A program made the position numbers and the translations under genes. The notes beneath the pieces were generated by a model, which saw nothing but the letters and a program-made list of their open reading frames with translations, was not told the origin of the DNA and ran no database searches. A stretch of DNA of 64,000 nt from Candidatus Cloacimonetes bacterium HGW-Cloacimonetes-3 (GTDB lineage Bacteria > Cloacimonadota > Cloacimonadia > Cloacimonadales > Cloacimonadaceae): assembly GCA_002840645.1 (NCBI GenBank), contig PHBO01000004.1, positions 121,116-185,115 on the forward strand, read 5' to 3'. Positions 1-10,038 of the stretch are shown piece by piece; positions within the stretch are counted from its first letter, which is position 1, and each line of letters opens with the position of its first letter.

Positions 1-400
1 ACAGAGACCAACCCCATTGCAGGCTGTGTTTTGTGCACAACAGATACTTGGAATCGCTGAACCAATCGGACACACCCATGTTTTCGCGGATTAGTACCTT
101 TGCCTCTCCGCCCTCGGCAGGCATCAGATATATGTAGCTGCTTCCTTCGCGGTTCGAAGAAAAAGCAATCGTCTTGCCATCAGGACTCCATTGCGGATTC
201 CAGTTATCACTGGCGGTTTTGGTGATTCTACGCGGCACTCCACCTTTAAAAGGAACAATCCACAGGTCTGTGTCGTAAACAAAACACACTTGGGTTCCAT
301 CCGGCGATATTGCCGCATTATTCACAAACGCAGGCTCTACAGCCATCAATCCTGCAAGCCATAACAGGGCTAACAAGCTAATTAAAATGCTCTTTCTCAT
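1..400 (-). CDS. Tricorn/TolB-type beta-propeller protein, N-terminal part (runs off left edge)
   Basis: An open frame runs from an ATG at 400 to the window edge (133 residues seen). It starts with a signal peptide (MRKSILISLLALLWLAGLMA). PD40-type propeller repeats follow: AAISPDGTQVCFVYDTDLWI with VPFKGGVPRRIT, then QWSPDGKTIAFSSNREG with YLMPAEGGEAKVL. These repeats are typical of TolB and of the N-terminal propeller of Tricorn-like S41 proteases. The 'DLWIVPFKGG' wording favours the Tricorn-like group, but the catalytic part lies outside the window. GGAG lies about 8 nt upstream of the ATG. The protein is probably exported to the periplasm. Confidence 0.75.
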   Translation of the reverse strand, partial: MRKSILISLLALLWLAGLMAVEPAFVNNAAISPDGTQVCFVYDTDLWIVPFKGGVPRRITKTASDNWNPQWSPDGKTIAFSSNREGSSYIYLMPAEGGEAKVLIRENMGVSDWFSDSKYLLCTKHSLQWGWSL

Positions 401-489
401 GTTCTATCTCCAATTATCATCTAAAATCTAACCTAATTTGTTTGCTGCACACACACATCTTCCCTGCTGCCCGAAGATAATCCGCCGGG

Positions 490-542
490 GGTCTGACCAT
501 GATATCACCATGATAAGTCTCGGCGAGATCATGGTCAGATCC
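490..542. repeat. intergenic inverted repeat
   Basis: TCTGACCATGAT (492-503) pairs exactly with ATCATGGTCAGA (528-539). The 24-nt loop itself holds a second copy of ACCATGAT. It lies between the edge gene and the 3' end of the fapA-like operon. There is no T-tract on either side, so it is not a convincing intrinsic terminator. A REP-like element is the simplest reading. Confidence 0.55.
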
Positions 543-645
543 CGTTCGGCTCTGCTTCGATTAAGTAAGTAAGCATTAAGGGTACAGCATGCAAGAAAAA
601 AATACGCAGCAAGAAGCGTTCAATTATGACACAGTGATGCCAAAA

Positions 646-1938
646 TTATTCCTTTTCCAGAATTTCCAATCCCTGCTGCTGGTTTTTTATCTCGTAGGAG
701 TGCTTCAGCACCCTGATAGAGACCGGAGGCATTACACTGCCGTGCACAATTATGCTCTTCCTGTCTTCACTTGGGCGATGCAGAAAAGTGTTTAGCTGTT
801 CATCCAGTTGGGATTCACTTTGCTTTATCTTGATTTGCATCTCTGCTATGGCTTCCGCATTGGCATCGCTATCGTCTTTCAGATGAATCAGTTCGCGGGT
901 CATTTGCATCAGCAGGGAACGATAAAAGGGGCTGATAGCTATCTCCAGTTCGGTGCTATTGCCATCAGGAGAACCGGCTTCCGCAATGGAAATAGAGCCT
1001 CCCGCCTGGATGGTACCACCCTTAATACTGCTATCGTCGTGGCTTCCCAGAATATCACCATCGCAAGCAAGAGTGCAGTTTTCGATACTGCCGGAAAAAT
1101 TAAGCTGCTTAAGGCAGAGTATCAGGGAATCCTGCATACCCTTGCAGGACAGGTTGCCAAAAACTTTTACCCCTGGGGCGTTACAGGCGATAATCTCACC
1201 CTCAACATGCAAATCTTGGTTCACATACACAGTGGAAGAGTGCAAATCGCCCTTAATGTACAAATTGCCCCCACAAACAAGATTCACGCAGGCTAAAGAA
1301 CCCTGAATCACTATATCCAGAGGGCTACGTATTTGCGCATCGCCGGGGATATCCTCGCCGTTTATTACTAAGGTATCAAGTATGCAGATACGTCCTAATT
1401 CATCCAGATAAGGATATCCGGTTTTGTCCGCGATGAAATCACGATTGGCAGCAATGAAGCTGACATTTGTGCCGGAAAGGCTTTTTGCCTGTTCTTCGTC
1501 TATGGAACCGGGGTGGATAAGCTCGCCAAAGATATCGTAAATACTACCACCCTGCTCAAATAGATTGCTGGAATAATCCGCAACCACCGCTCCGGCTTGA
1601 ATGTAGCTAATCCGCTCTAAATCCATGAAGTTTATACCTGATGAAATATCTAAACGCAGATCAGGATTGAAGTGATAGCGAAGAGTGCATTCGCTTTCTT
1701 CCACATTACAAATAGCGATAGGGAAAGGAACATCGTATTCTTTTTCCAGAGAGTTCTCGCGGATGTGGCGGATAGCATCGTCAAAGCCGGTTTTTATCCC
1801 TGCTTCTTCAATCAGGGCAAGGATATCGGCTTCGTCTATCAGCTTACCGCTGCGTTTGATGGTCAGCCAGGCGGACATAGTGTCCTGCCGTAGCTCCAGC
1901 ACAAGGTTGCCGGCTTTGTTGGTGATTACTTTATTCAT
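646..1938 (-). CDS. FapA/DUF342 family protein
   Basis: This 430-residue protein matches the general plan of the DUF342 (FapA, 'flagellar assembly protein A') family. It has an N-terminal alpha/beta region, then a glycine-rich right-handed beta-helix (about residues 195-330) with turns such as GNLYIKGDLHSSTVYVNQDL and IIACNAPGVKVFGNLSCKG. A charged coiled segment (about 350-395) and a short C-terminal domain follow. The family is widespread and is not restricted to flagellated cells; no flagellar gene is present here. It is the last gene of the tilS-to-fapA run and overlaps pgeF by 8 nt, so translational coupling is likely. Its biochemical role is unknown. Confidence 0.75.
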   Translation of the reverse strand: MNKVITNKAGNLVLELRQDTMSAWLTIKRSGKLIDEADILALIEEAGIKTGFDDAIRHIRENSLEKEYDVPFPIAICNVEESECTLRYHFNPDLRLDISSGINFMDLERISYIQAGAVVADYSSNLFEQGGSIYDIFGELIHPGSIDEEQAKSLSGTNVSFIAANRDFIADKTGYPYLDELGRICILDTLVINGEDIPGDAQIRSPLDIVIQGSLACVNLVCGGNLYIKGDLHSSTVYVNQDLHVEGEIIACNAPGVKVFGNLSCKGMQDSLILCLKQLNFSGSIENCTLACDGDILGSHDDSSIKGGTIQAGGSISIAEAGSPDGNSTELEIAISPFYRSLLMQMTRELIHLKDDSDANAEAIAEMQIKIKQSESQLDEQLNTFLHRPSEDRKSIIVHGSVMPPVSIRVLKHSYEIKNQQQGLEILEKE

Positions 1939-2620
1939 GGATAATTCCCACCAGGTTTATTTGACGGTTATGGCTGCCATCGCGCCGGAAGGAATGGTAT
2001 TCCGGGCTTTCGAAAGTGCAGTCGCTTATGTTATCGATATTTCTAAAAGTGATGCCTGCCTGTATCAGCTGCTGGAAGATGCCTTTGCGGATGTCTATAT
2101 GGCGGTGTAGCTCGGTTGCGGGATCCAGACCCATGGCGGATAAGCTGTCATTGTATTCGCTGTAAATAGCTTCGCTAACCTCATAATGCTTATGGCAGAT
2201 GCCGGCACCGATGTAGGCGCAAATGTCTTTAACTTCGCTTCCGTAGTGCTCCTGCATCAATTGTACTGCCTTACCGGCAATGTTCTTGCGGGTGCCTTCC
2301 CTGCCGCTGTGCAGTGCGGATACAACCATACGCTTGTTATCCATCAGGATTATGGGAGTACAATCCGCAGTGCGGATAAGCAGGAATTGATTTGGGATAT
2401 TGGTTATAAAACCGTCCACAACAGGTATCTGAGGCTTATCGCCAAGCCCTGCTCCACAATCTTCCTCACGACAAAGATGCACAAGATCAGAATGGGTTTG
2501 GTCGGCAATTACCAGGCGGGAAACGGGGATTACTCTGCCATCAAGGATAAAATCTTTTTGCTCGTGCATCAGGCTGCGGTAGTCCGGTACTTTTTTGCCA
2601 AGATGAAAGAAAATCTTCAT
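1931..2620 (-). CDS. pgeF: PgeF/YfiH-family purine nucleoside phosphorylase / polyphenol oxidase
   Basis: 229 residues, the usual length for the YfiH/LACC1 (DUF152) family. The family's metal/active-site elements are present: QTHSDLVHL (first His), RTADCTPIILMD (Cys) and ALHSGREGTRKN (second His). The family GPAIG..YEV block appears as GAGICHKHYEV. Members act as cytosolic adenosine phosphorylase/deaminases (LACC1) or are called peptidoglycan-editing factor (YfiH). Which activity applies here cannot be read from sequence. The start overlaps the end of the MFS gene by 4 nt (ATGA). Confidence 0.85.
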   Translation of the reverse strand: MKIFFHLGKKVPDYRSLMHEQKDFILDGRVIPVSRLVIADQTHSDLVHLCREEDCGAGLGDKPQIPVVDGFITNIPNQFLLIRTADCTPIILMDNKRMVVSALHSGREGTRKNIAGKAVQLMQEHYGSEVKDICAYIGAGICHKHYEVSEAIYSEYNDSLSAMGLDPATELHRHIDIRKGIFQQLIQAGITFRNIDNISDCTFESPEYHSFRRDGSHNRQINLVGIIHE

Positions 2621-3924
2621 GTACGCACCAACTCTGCTGGTAAGGGTTTTATGCGGTAAACATCTGTATTCTTGCTCATAACCAGCATGCGCATGATGCC
2701 CCGGGTAAATTGGGGAACAAGCCGCAAACTATTTAGCGACCAAAGGAAGCAAATACCGGCACAGATAAGCAAGGCGTAACGAGCACCTAAACGGCTGGAA
2801 ATGATACCTACCATTAGGCTGCCAAAGGGTGCCATACTGTTGAAAGACATGGTGTAAAGACTAATAACCCTGCCGCGCATAGAGTCCGAGACTGTGCTTT
2901 GGATAAGGGTGTTGGTGGTTGCCATGGTCATCATCATGGAAAATCCGATGAAAAGCATCAGGAACATGCTGAATGCAAGAGATACGGAAAAGGCAAAAAC
3001 AACAAGTGCCATACTGAAACTCAAGCCCACAATGATGAGGCGGAGAGCCATACCGCGGATGTTCTTGCGGGAGGCAAGGAACATAGACCCTGTTAAAGCA
3101 CCTATACCGGCTGTGGACATCAACAAACCTTGTGTGCCGGAATTGCCGTGCAGGATATCCTTGGCAAACACAGGCATAAGCGTGGCGTAGGACATACCAA
3201 AGAGGGTGTAAACCGCCAGATTGCTTACCAGCATGCGGATAGGAAAGCTGTGCCAGGAATAACGCCAGCCGGCAATGATCTTCTTAATGGTAGATTCACT
3301 TTGCTTGGGAATGGCAGGATAGCTGATGCGGATGAAGAATAGGGAGATAATTACCGGTATGTATGAGATAGCATTGATAGCAAAGCACACACCTTCACTG
3401 AACATAATAATAAGGAAACCACCCACTGCCGGACCAATAAGTCTGGCACCGTTAAACATGGCAGAATTCGTGGCTATGGCATTGGGAATCATGCTGCGCT
3501 TAGCAACTAAATCCATCACAAAGCTTTGGCGGATGGGGGCATCTATAGCTTCGATAACACCCTGAATCATAGCCATTATCAGAATAGGATACTGCACGTT
3601 TTTGTTAATAACCCCGGTAAGCACTAAAATTGCAAGTACAGAGGTCTCTAAGAAAAAGGCGGTTTGGGTGATAATCATTATGTGATGCCTGTTCCATCTG
3701 TCTGCCCATGCACCGGCAAAGGGACTGATAAATACTGAGGGAATCATGGAAAGAAAGCTAACCAAACCGAGCAGAAAGGCTGAACCCGTAAGGCGGTATA
3801 CAAACCACCCCATCGTAGTGCGCTGTATCCAGGTGCCGATTAAAGAAACACCCTGCCCCATAAAGAATATGCGGTAGTTGCGGATAGTAAGCGAAACGAA
3901 CAGGCTCTTAAGTTTACTGAACAT
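2617..3924 (-). CDS. MFS transporter, EntS/MFS_3-like exporter
   Basis: A 435-residue integral membrane protein with about twelve hydrophobic segments. It carries the MFS loop signature GAWADRWNRHHIMI between TM2 and TM3, and PIRQSFVMDLVAKRSMIPNA. The second of these is typical of the MFS_3 group, which includes enterobactin exporter EntS and macrolide exporters. The substrate cannot be predicted. It starts 2 nt after hslU ends and overlaps pgeF by 4 nt, so it is cotranscribed with the protease genes, although nothing links their functions. Confidence 0.85.
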   Translation of the reverse strand: MFSKLKSLFVSLTIRNYRIFFMGQGVSLIGTWIQRTTMGWFVYRLTGSAFLLGLVSFLSMIPSVFISPFAGAWADRWNRHHIMIITQTAFFLETSVLAILVLTGVINKNVQYPILIMAMIQGVIEAIDAPIRQSFVMDLVAKRSMIPNAIATNSAMFNGARLIGPAVGGFLIIMFSEGVCFAINAISYIPVIISLFFIRISYPAIPKQSESTIKKIIAGWRYSWHSFPIRMLVSNLAVYTLFGMSYATLMPVFAKDILHGNSGTQGLLMSTAGIGALTGSMFLASRKNIRGMALRLIIVGLSFSMALVVFAFSVSLAFSMFLMLFIGFSMMMTMATTNTLIQSTVSDSMRGRVISLYTMSFNSMAPFGSLMVGIISSRLGARYALLICAGICFLWSLNSLRLVPQFTRGIMRMLVMSKNTDVYRIKPLPAELVRT

Positions 3925-3926
3925 GT

Positions 3927-5291
3927 TTACAGGATAAAGCGGGAAAGGTCTTCGCTCTCAATTACGGGGGTTAAGCGCTCAGATACCATTTTCTTGGTTA
4001 CCTTAACGCTTGAAAGGGTTTGCGATGGCATTTCAAATAAATATTCGTCCAACAAGGCATTCATGATGGTATGCAGACGCCGTGCCCCGATATCTTCCAT
4101 CTTTTCGTTGGCAAGGGCGGCAAAGCGGGCAATCTCTTTTACTGCATCTACATTGAATTTCAGTTCCACCCCTTCACTTTTGAAGATAGCACGATATTGC
4201 TTGGTAAGAGAATTTTCCGGCTCGGTTAAGATACGTTCAAAATCACCCTGCGTAAGGCTGTTCAGCTCAACGCGGATGGGGAAACGCCCTTGCAATTCCG
4301 GGATAAGATCAGAAGGTTTGGCAGTATGGAATGCCCCTGCTGCTATAAAAAGGATGTGTGAAGTATCAATCATGCCATGCTTGGTGGGCACTTTGGAACC
4401 TTCCACGATGGGTAGCAGGTCTCGTTGTACACCGCTGCGGGAAACATCTATGCCGCCTTGTTTGTCGGTGGTGGCAATTTTATCTATCTCATCAATAAAG
4501 ATAATACCGTTTTCTTCCACGCTTTGCTTGGCAGTTTCGGTAAGCTTTTCTTTGCTTACCAGGCGGTTTATCTCGCGGTCTGTAAAACTCTTTAGTGCTT
4601 TGGATACGCTGGTGTTGGTCTTGCGATTAGCCCCCCTGCCGGGCATGAAGCTAGCGAACATCTCACTGAAATCTATATCCAGCATTTCCATATTCGGGCT
4701 GGGCATTACCTCAAAAGAGGGAAAGCCGTCAAACTCGGCTTCAATCTCAATCTCTTTTTCATCCAGAGAGCCTGAAACAAGCTTCTGACGCATTTTCTCC
4801 CGGCTCCGCTGGTAACGGATTGTTTCCGGTGAATCCGGGGCTTCACTCCCTTTTTTTGTGCGTTTACCGCGGGGAATCAATACATCGAGTACATGTTCAA
4901 TGGCAGCTTCATGAGCAGCAGGACGCACTTCGTCCACCATCCTGTCGCGCACCTGGCTGATAGCATTTGCCATCAGTTCCCGCACCATGGATTCCACATC
5001 ACGCCCCACATAGCCAACTTCGGTGAATTTGGAAGCCTCCACTTTGATAAATGGTGCTCCGGTAAGCTTGCAGATACGGCGTGCTATCTCTGTCTTACCA
5101 ATGCCCGTGGGACCTATCAGGATGATGTTATTGGGGATTATTTCACCCTTCATATCCCCGGATATTTGCTGTCTGCGCCAGCGGTTACGCAGGGCAATCG
5201 CCACACTGCGCTTGGCATTATTCTGCCCAATGATGTATTTATCCAGTTCCTCCACAATGCGTTGCGGAGTAAGGTTTTCAAGTAGGTTCAA
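3927..5291 (-). CDS. hslU: ATP-dependent protease ATPase subunit HslU
   Basis: 454 residues, a normal HslU length. It begins MNLLENLTPQRIVEELDKYI and continues IGQNNAKRSVAIALRNRWRR. The Walker A motif GPTGIGKT is at about residue 55 and Walker B IIFIDEIDKIA at about 265. The intervening I-domain (about 110-240) gates substrate. Sensor and arginine-finger regions follow (ELQGRFPIRVEL, ARRLHTIM). The C-terminus ends DLSRFIL, the tail that docks into HslV. HslU unfolds proteins for the HslV chamber in the cytosol. It lies 1 nt downstream of hslV. Confidence 0.97.
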   Translation of the reverse strand: MNLLENLTPQRIVEELDKYIIGQNNAKRSVAIALRNRWRRQQISGDMKGEIIPNNIILIGPTGIGKTEIARRICKLTGAPFIKVEASKFTEVGYVGRDVESMVRELMANAISQVRDRMVDEVRPAAHEAAIEHVLDVLIPRGKRTKKGSEAPDSPETIRYQRSREKMRQKLVSGSLDEKEIEIEAEFDGFPSFEVMPSPNMEMLDIDFSEMFASFMPGRGANRKTNTSVSKALKSFTDREINRLVSKEKLTETAKQSVEENGIIFIDEIDKIATTDKQGGIDVSRSGVQRDLLPIVEGSKVPTKHGMIDTSHILFIAAGAFHTAKPSDLIPELQGRFPIRVELNSLTQGDFERILTEPENSLTKQYRAIFKSEGVELKFNVDAVKEIARFAALANEKMEDIGARRLHTIMNALLDEYLFEMPSQTLSSVKVTKKMVSERLTPVIESEDLSRFIL

Positions 5292-5292
5292 G

Positions 5293-5823
5293 CTAAATTT
5301 CCTCTACGATGTAGTTGTTATTGGTGTAGATGCATATTTCGGAAGCTATCTTAATTGCTTCTGTCACTATCTCTTTGGCGGAAAGCTTAGTCTTGGATAC
5401 CAATGCTCTGGCTGCGGCAAGGGCATAATTCCCTCCGCTGCCGATGGCTACAATATTATCATCCGCTTCCAGCACATCGCCGACTCCGCTGATTAGCAAA
5501 ATGCTATCCTTGTCACCGGCAATAAGCATGGCTTCCAGCCGCCGCAACACCCTGTCCTGCCGCCAGTCTTTGGCAAGTTCAATGGCAGACTTACGCAGGT
5601 TACCTTTGTTGGCGTTCAGTTTCTCTTCGAACTTCTCCAGCAGGCTAAAGGCATCTGCCGTAGCACCGGCAAAGCCGATGATCACCTGTCCGTTGAAGAT
5701 ACGGCGTATTTTTACCGCTTTCCCCTTCAAGATTGTATCCCCTAAGGTTACCTGTCCATCGCCGCATATTGCGGTGTGGCCTTTGTAATGCATGCCGATT
5801 ATGGTGGTTCCGTGCATATCCAT
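5293..5823 (-). CDS. hslV: ATP-dependent protease peptidase subunit HslV
   Basis: 176 residues, the standard size. After the short leader MDMHG the chain reads [20 protein letters not shown], with the catalytic N-terminal threonine exposed on maturation as in other HslV proteins (compare the HGTT context in Thermotoga). An AAGG-type ribosome site precedes the ATG at 5823; the in-frame ATG two codons later would give the same mature protein. The start shares one base with the ftsH stop (TGATG), which implies reinitiation. With HslU it forms the bacterial proteasome-like protease. Confidence 0.96.
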   Translation of the reverse strand: MDMHGTTIIGMHYKGHTAICGDGQVTLGDTILKGKAVKIRRIFNGQVIIGFAGATADAFSLLEKFEEKLNANKGNLRKSAIELAKDWRQDRVLRRLEAMLIAGDKDSILLISGVGDVLEADDNIVAIGSGGNYALAAARALVSKTKLSAKEIVTEAIKIASEICIYTNNNYIVEEI

Positions 5824-8003
5824 CAGCTTTCCTTCTCCGGTTCGGGTGTTTCCGGGATAATATCTTCCTGGTTTACAACCACTTCACTATGTTCAAAACG
5901 CATTTCAAGGGCTTTCTTGTATTTAGTATTCACCAGCTCCGGATCACCCGCTTTTATGTTTGTTAAGATAATCTGGAATATATCGTCCGTACCCAGCGTC
6001 TCTTTTTCCTGCAGTTCTGTAGCCAGAACTACCATCAGGTCTTTATGCGCAGATAATATCCCTTTTGCCAGTTCATGCGCTTCAGCAATGATACTGCGTA
6101 TCTCGCTATCCACTATCTGCGAGGTCTCGTCACTATAAATATCCCTGCCGCCTATTTCTTTGCCCAGGAACACTTCGCCCTGCTCTTTACCAATGGTCAT
6201 GGGGCCAATCTTATCGCTCATGCCCCAGGTGCACACCATCTTCTTGGCAATATCCGTGCAGCGTTCCAAATCGTTACCCGCACCTGTGGTAAGCTCACCG
6301 AACATAATCTCTTCGGCAGCACGTCCGCCCAATAGGGTAACCAGGAACTGCTTCAGATAGCTGCGGGAATATCCTGTTTTATCGCTAAGCAGGTAGTGTG
6401 TAGCGCCACCGGTAAAGCCGCGCGGAATAATGGACACCTTGTGCACAGGCTCTGTCTTTTCCTGGAACACGGAGGTAAGCACATGCCCTATCTCGTGGTA
6501 GGCAGTAAGGCGCTTATCCTCTTCGGCTATCACTCTGCTTTTCTTTTCTTTACCAAGGGTAAGCTTGTCCTTAGCTTCTTCAAAATCATTCATCTCTATC
6601 TGGGTTTTATTCTTGCTGGCTGCAATCAAGGCTGCTTCATTCACCAAATTCGCCAAATCTGCACCGCTAAAGCCCGGTGTCCCGCGAGAAATCAGCTCCA
6701 GATGCACATCTTCTCCCAAAGGAACTTTGGCAGCATGCACCTTCAGTATCTCAGTACGCCCTTTAATATCAGGCAGATCAACCGTTACCTGGCGGTCAAA
6801 ACGTCCCGGACGCAACAGCGCTGGATCCAGAATATCCGGACGGTTCGTGGCAGCGATGATGATGATAGCTTCATTAGGCTCGAAGCCATCCATCTCCACC
6901 AAAAGCTGGTTCAGGGTCTGTTCACGCTCATCGTGTCCACCGCCCAAGCCTGTACCACGATGCCTGCCCACGGCGTCTATTTCATCTATAAAAGTTATAC
7001 ACGGAGCATTCTTCTTGGCTTGTTCAAAGAGGTCACGCACACGGGCTGCACCCACACCCACAAACATCTCCACGAAGTCCGAGCCGCTGATGGAGAAAAA
7101 GGGAACTCCCGCTTCACCCGATACGGCTTTTGCCAACAGGGTTTTACCCGTTCCGGGCCTGCCTATCAGCAGCACTCCGCGCGGGATTCTACCGCCCAAA
7201 CGCTGGAACTTACCCGGGGCTTTCAGGAACTCCACAATCTCCTGCAGTTCTTCCTTGGCTTCATCCACTCCGGCAACATCCTTGAAGGTAATGCCGGATT
7301 TGCTGGCTTCGTGCAGCCGGGCTTTGCTTTTGCCAAAGCTGAATGCCTTGGAATTCTGGTTGCTCATCCCTCTCAGGAAAAACACATAGAACAGGATTAG
7401 CAGCAGGATAGGAAACACACTGGATAACACCCATGCCCATTTGGAAGGCTTGGTGGCGTTTACCTTTATTCCTTTCACAATCAGCGAATCCACCAATTGC
7501 GGGCTTTCGAAAGGCAGGGTGCTCATGTACTTCTTCCCCGCCAAATCCGAATACAGGATATCCTTTTCCGTAAACTGCACCTGAACAACTTGCTTATTGC
7601 TAACCCGCTGCATGAAGTTACTATAGCTTTCTTTGCTAACGGCTTCATTAGGGTTGCTAAGAGTGTGGAAAACCACTATAGAGATAATGATAAGCAGGAT
7701 TAACAGGGGCAGAGATACTGCGTTCTTCTTACCTTTCACCATTTTGGGATCAAGCGGAACACGGCTGGGGACTTCTCCGCCAGTTTTCTTGATGCGGCGT
7801 TTGGCAAAGTACATGCGGATAGCACTTATCAGTGAAATTAGCAGCAGGGCATAGATGAAGTAATTTATCATAGTGGCGAATTGCTCGAATACCGACACGG
7901 ATTTCTCCGCCGCCTGGGGAATCACGGCAAGGCTATCTCCGGTAGCAGCAGTTAAGCTGCCCAATCCGGCTATGCTGAGCGCAACAATCAGCGCTTTCCT
8001 CAT
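5823..8003 (-). CDS. ftsH: ATP-dependent zinc metalloprotease FtsH
   Basis: 726 residues. There is a long N-terminal region with a signal-like segment (residues 1-20) and membrane segments near 45-65 and 95-115. A periplasmic loop follows, then another TM (about 190-210). The AAA domain has Walker [14 protein letters not shown] (about 279), Walker [11 protein letters not shown] and the [20 protein letters not shown]. The M41 protease domain has zinc motif HEIGH (about 501), where many relatives have HEAGH. It degrades misfolded membrane proteins and unstable regulators at the inner membrane. The extra N-terminal hydrophobic segments make it longer than E. coli FtsH (about 644). It overlaps hpt by 4 nt. 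Confidence 0.96.
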   Translation of the reverse strand: MRKALIVALSIAGLGSLTAATGDSLAVIPQAAEKSVSVFEQFATMINYFIYALLLISLISAIRMYFAKRRIKKTGGEVPSRVPLDPKMVKGKKNAVSLPLLILLIIISIVVFHTLSNPNEAVSKESYSNFMQRVSNKQVVQVQFTEKDILYSDLAGKKYMSTLPFESPQLVDSLIVKGIKVNATKPSKWAWVLSSVFPILLLILFYVFFLRGMSNQNSKAFSFGKSKARLHEASKSGITFKDVAGVDEAKEELQEIVEFLKAPGKFQRLGGRIPRGVLLIGRPGTGKTLLAKAVSGEAGVPFFSISGSDFVEMFVGVGAARVRDLFEQAKKNAPCITFIDEIDAVGRHRGTGLGGGHDEREQTLNQLLVEMDGFEPNEAIIIIAATNRPDILDPALLRPGRFDRQVTVDLPDIKGRTEILKVHAAKVPLGEDVHLELISRGTPGFSGADLANLVNEAALIAASKNKTQIEMNDFEEAKDKLTLGKEKKSRVIAEEDKRLTAYHEIGHVLTSVFQEKTEPVHKVSIIPRGFTGGATHYLLSDKTGYSRSYLKQFLVTLLGGRAAEEIMFGELTTGAGNDLERCTDIAKKMVCTWGMSDKIGPMTIGKEQGEVFLGKEIGGRDIYSDETSQIVDSEIRSIIAEAHELAKGILSAHKDLMVVLATELQEKETLGTDDIFQIILTNIKAGDPELVNTKYKKALEMRFEHSEVVVNQEDIIPETPEPEKES

Positions 8004-8545
8004 TGATATAACTCTTCCTTTAGGATGCCTATGTAGGGTAAATTACGGTACGTTTCGGCAAAATCCAGCCCATAACCCACCACAAATTCGTTCTTTACAT
8101 TGAAGCCCACATAATCGAACTCCACTTCTATCTTGTGCGCTTCGGGCTTGTCTAAAAGCACGCAAGTGCGTAAACTGGCGGGCTTATGCTGCCACAGATA
8201 ATCCTTTATGTACTGCAGAGATAAACCGGAATCCACTATGTCTTCCACCACGATAACGTCCCTGCCGCAGATATCGATATCTATATCTTTGCGTATCTTC
8301 ACCACGCCGCTGCTGCTGGTACCGGCTCCATAGCTGGATATAGCAAGGAAGTCCACTTCCAAAGGGATGGTGATGCTGCGCACCAGATCTGCCAAAAAGA
8401 TAAAGCCACCCTTCAGGATGCCAATCATAACTGGCTGTCTGCCTTTGTATTCATTGGTTATCTCCAGCCCTATCTCGCGGATACGGGTCTGGATTCTATA
8501 TTCATCAAACAGCACGGCTGATATATCACAATTCATCTGATTCAT
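8000..8545 (-). CDS. hpt: hypoxanthine phosphoribosyltransferase
   Basis: 181 residues. It has the PRPP-binding signature VIVVEDIVDSGLSLQYI (about 100-116) and the N-terminal MIGILKGGFIFLADLVR loop seen in bacterial Hpt/HprT. It converts hypoxanthine or guanine plus PRPP to IMP or GMP in the cytosol. The start overlaps the end of tilS by 20 nt and its stop overlaps ftsH. The tilS-hpt-ftsH order is a familiar bacterial arrangement (also in Bacillus), which supports all three assignments. AGAGGA 4 nt upstream supports the ATG at 8545. Confidence 0.95.
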   Translation of the reverse strand: MNQMNCDISAVLFDEYRIQTRIREIGLEITNEYKGRQPVMIGILKGGFIFLADLVRSITIPLEVDFLAISSYGAGTSSSGVVKIRKDIDIDICGRDVIVVEDIVDSGLSLQYIKDYLWQHKPASLRTCVLLDKPEAHKIEVEFDYVGFNVKNEFVVGYGLDFAETYRNLPYIGILKEELYQ

Positions 8546-9977
8546 CGTTTCCTCTTGTTTTCTTACGGTTTGCTGCCCGTTTGGGCTTTATTCTGGTGGA
8601 TTCGGCTTTTATCAGCAAGTAGTGCGAGGTTGTGTCGTCATACCGCACCCTGTCATCTATCCGATGTCCCACAATCCAGAACAGTTTTTCCCCATCATCC
8701 ATGATGGGAACCAATTCCCTATCATATTTGGGGACTTTTTCGTCAATAAAAAACTCTTTCAGGCGCTTGAACTGCTTCATTCCAAAGGGAATAAACCGGT
8801 CCCCGGGCTTTCTGAACCTTATCTTAAAGGGGTAGTTTATCTTATCCGCGTCTATCAATACCTGTATAGCACCTTCATCTGTGAAAATATCCTTGGGGGC
8901 AACGCGCAAGTATTTGAAGGTGAAGCGGTAATCACCATACACCGCCCTGGCTCTGTCGGCATCTATCTCCAGCTCTTCTTCGCTTTGGGCAGTGCTATCT
9001 TCTTTGGTATACAGGTGCAGCTCTTCATACATCTTCTTCAGCTTTACTCCGTGGGAAAGCTGCAATTGCTTGGAACCATCAGACTTCAGCACATCCAGAA
9101 TCGCCTCAAAATGCACAGTCATGAAATCCGTCTCCACCCCGCTAACCAATCGGAAGCACTGACGCAGGATGTAATATTGCTCTATATCGCTAAGCCTCTG
9201 CAGCGCTGGTATCTCCAGCACCACTCTTTGCGGTGCATATTCCATCGCGATACGCTTGGTTTGCAACTTGGCTCTATCCAGCAGAATCTTATCTGCCTGA
9301 TTGAATATCTCCGCCTGACGCGCCAGACGCTCTGTGATGGCATTGTTATAATCTTCTTTTAGTTTGGGGATAAGGTCATTTCGCAAGCGGTTACGGGTAA
9401 AGCCGTTATCCAGATTGCTATCATCATGCTGCCAGGTAACAGACGCTGCGCTAAGCATGTCCATCAGTTCCTGATGCGTAAAGCCCAGCATAGGATGGAT
9501 AATCTTACCCGCTTTGGGTTTGATGCCTGCCATCCCGCCTACTCCGGCACCCCGGAACAGGTTCAGCAGCACAGTCTCCGCCTGGTCATCACGATGGTGA
9601 GCCAAGAGTATCTTGTGGAAGGAATAGCTTTTCATCACCTGCTCGAAAGCCCCAAAACGCAGGCTGCGCGCCTGGCTTTCCAGATTCCCGCTCTTGGGGA
9701 CATCTACTCTGCGGATAATCAGGGGCACATTCAGCTTCTGGCATAGCTGTTTAACGGCAAGTTCATCGGCAGTGCTGTCTTCGCCCCTAAGCTGGTGGTT
9801 CACATGCACCGCCAACAGGGAAACATTCAGGCTGTGCCTAAGGCGGGAAAACATATACAGCATGGCATTGGAATCCGCACCTCCGCTACAGCCCAAGATC
9901 AGCTTATCTCCGCTATCTATCAGCTTGTTACGGCTTATGTCCAAGGTTAATCTCTTTAGGGCAACAGCTATGTCCAT
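8526..9977 (-). CDS. tilS: tRNA(Ile)-lysidine synthase
   Basis: 483 residues. The PP-loop ATPase motif CSGGADSNAM is at about residue 30, and the family pattern HVNHQLRGEDSTADE and AHHRDDQAETVLLNLFRGAG follows. The C-terminal TilS domain is recognisable around FRKPGDRFIPFGMKQFKRLK. It converts C34 of the AUA-reading tRNA-Ile to lysidine, an essential step in most bacteria. It is the first gene of the operon, with GTGGAG upstream of the ATG and a clear promoter further upstream. Confidence 0.95.
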   Translation of the reverse strand: MDIAVALKRLTLDISRNKLIDSGDKLILGCSGGADSNAMLYMFSRLRHSLNVSLLAVHVNHQLRGEDSTADELAVKQLCQKLNVPLIIRRVDVPKSGNLESQARSLRFGAFEQVMKSYSFHKILLAHHRDDQAETVLLNLFRGAGVGGMAGIKPKAGKIIHPMLGFTHQELMDMLSAASVTWQHDDSNLDNGFTRNRLRNDLIPKLKEDYNNAITERLARQAEIFNQADKILLDRAKLQTKRIAMEYAPQRVVLEIPALQRLSDIEQYYILRQCFRLVSGVETDFMTVHFEAILDVLKSDGSKQLQLSHGVKLKKMYEELHLYTKEDSTAQSEEELEIDADRARAVYGDYRFTFKYLRVAPKDIFTDEGAIQVLIDADKINYPFKIRFRKPGDRFIPFGMKQFKRLKEFFIDEKVPKYDRELVPIMDDGEKLFWIVGHRIDDRVRYDDTTSHYLLIKAESTRIKPKRAANRKKTRGNDESDEL

Positions 9978-10010
9978 CTGCTTTCTCCACAGTTAAATCT
10001 CTGAAAGGTC

Positions 10011-10038
10011 ATTATCTTACGATGCCATGTTGTGTCAA
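10011..10038 (-). promoter_or_regulatory. sigma-70-type promoter of the tilS-fapA operon
   Basis: On the minus strand a perfect TTGACA (10033-10038) is followed after 16 nt by GATAAT (10011-10016). This lies 34 nt upstream of the tilS start. It is the best promoter match ahead of this eight-gene run. Confidence 0.65.

Noticed and set aside
808..1296. Long plus-strand frame opposite the FapA-like gene
   Set aside because: It is a mirror of a well-supported gene; the translation has no family features and no ribosome site.
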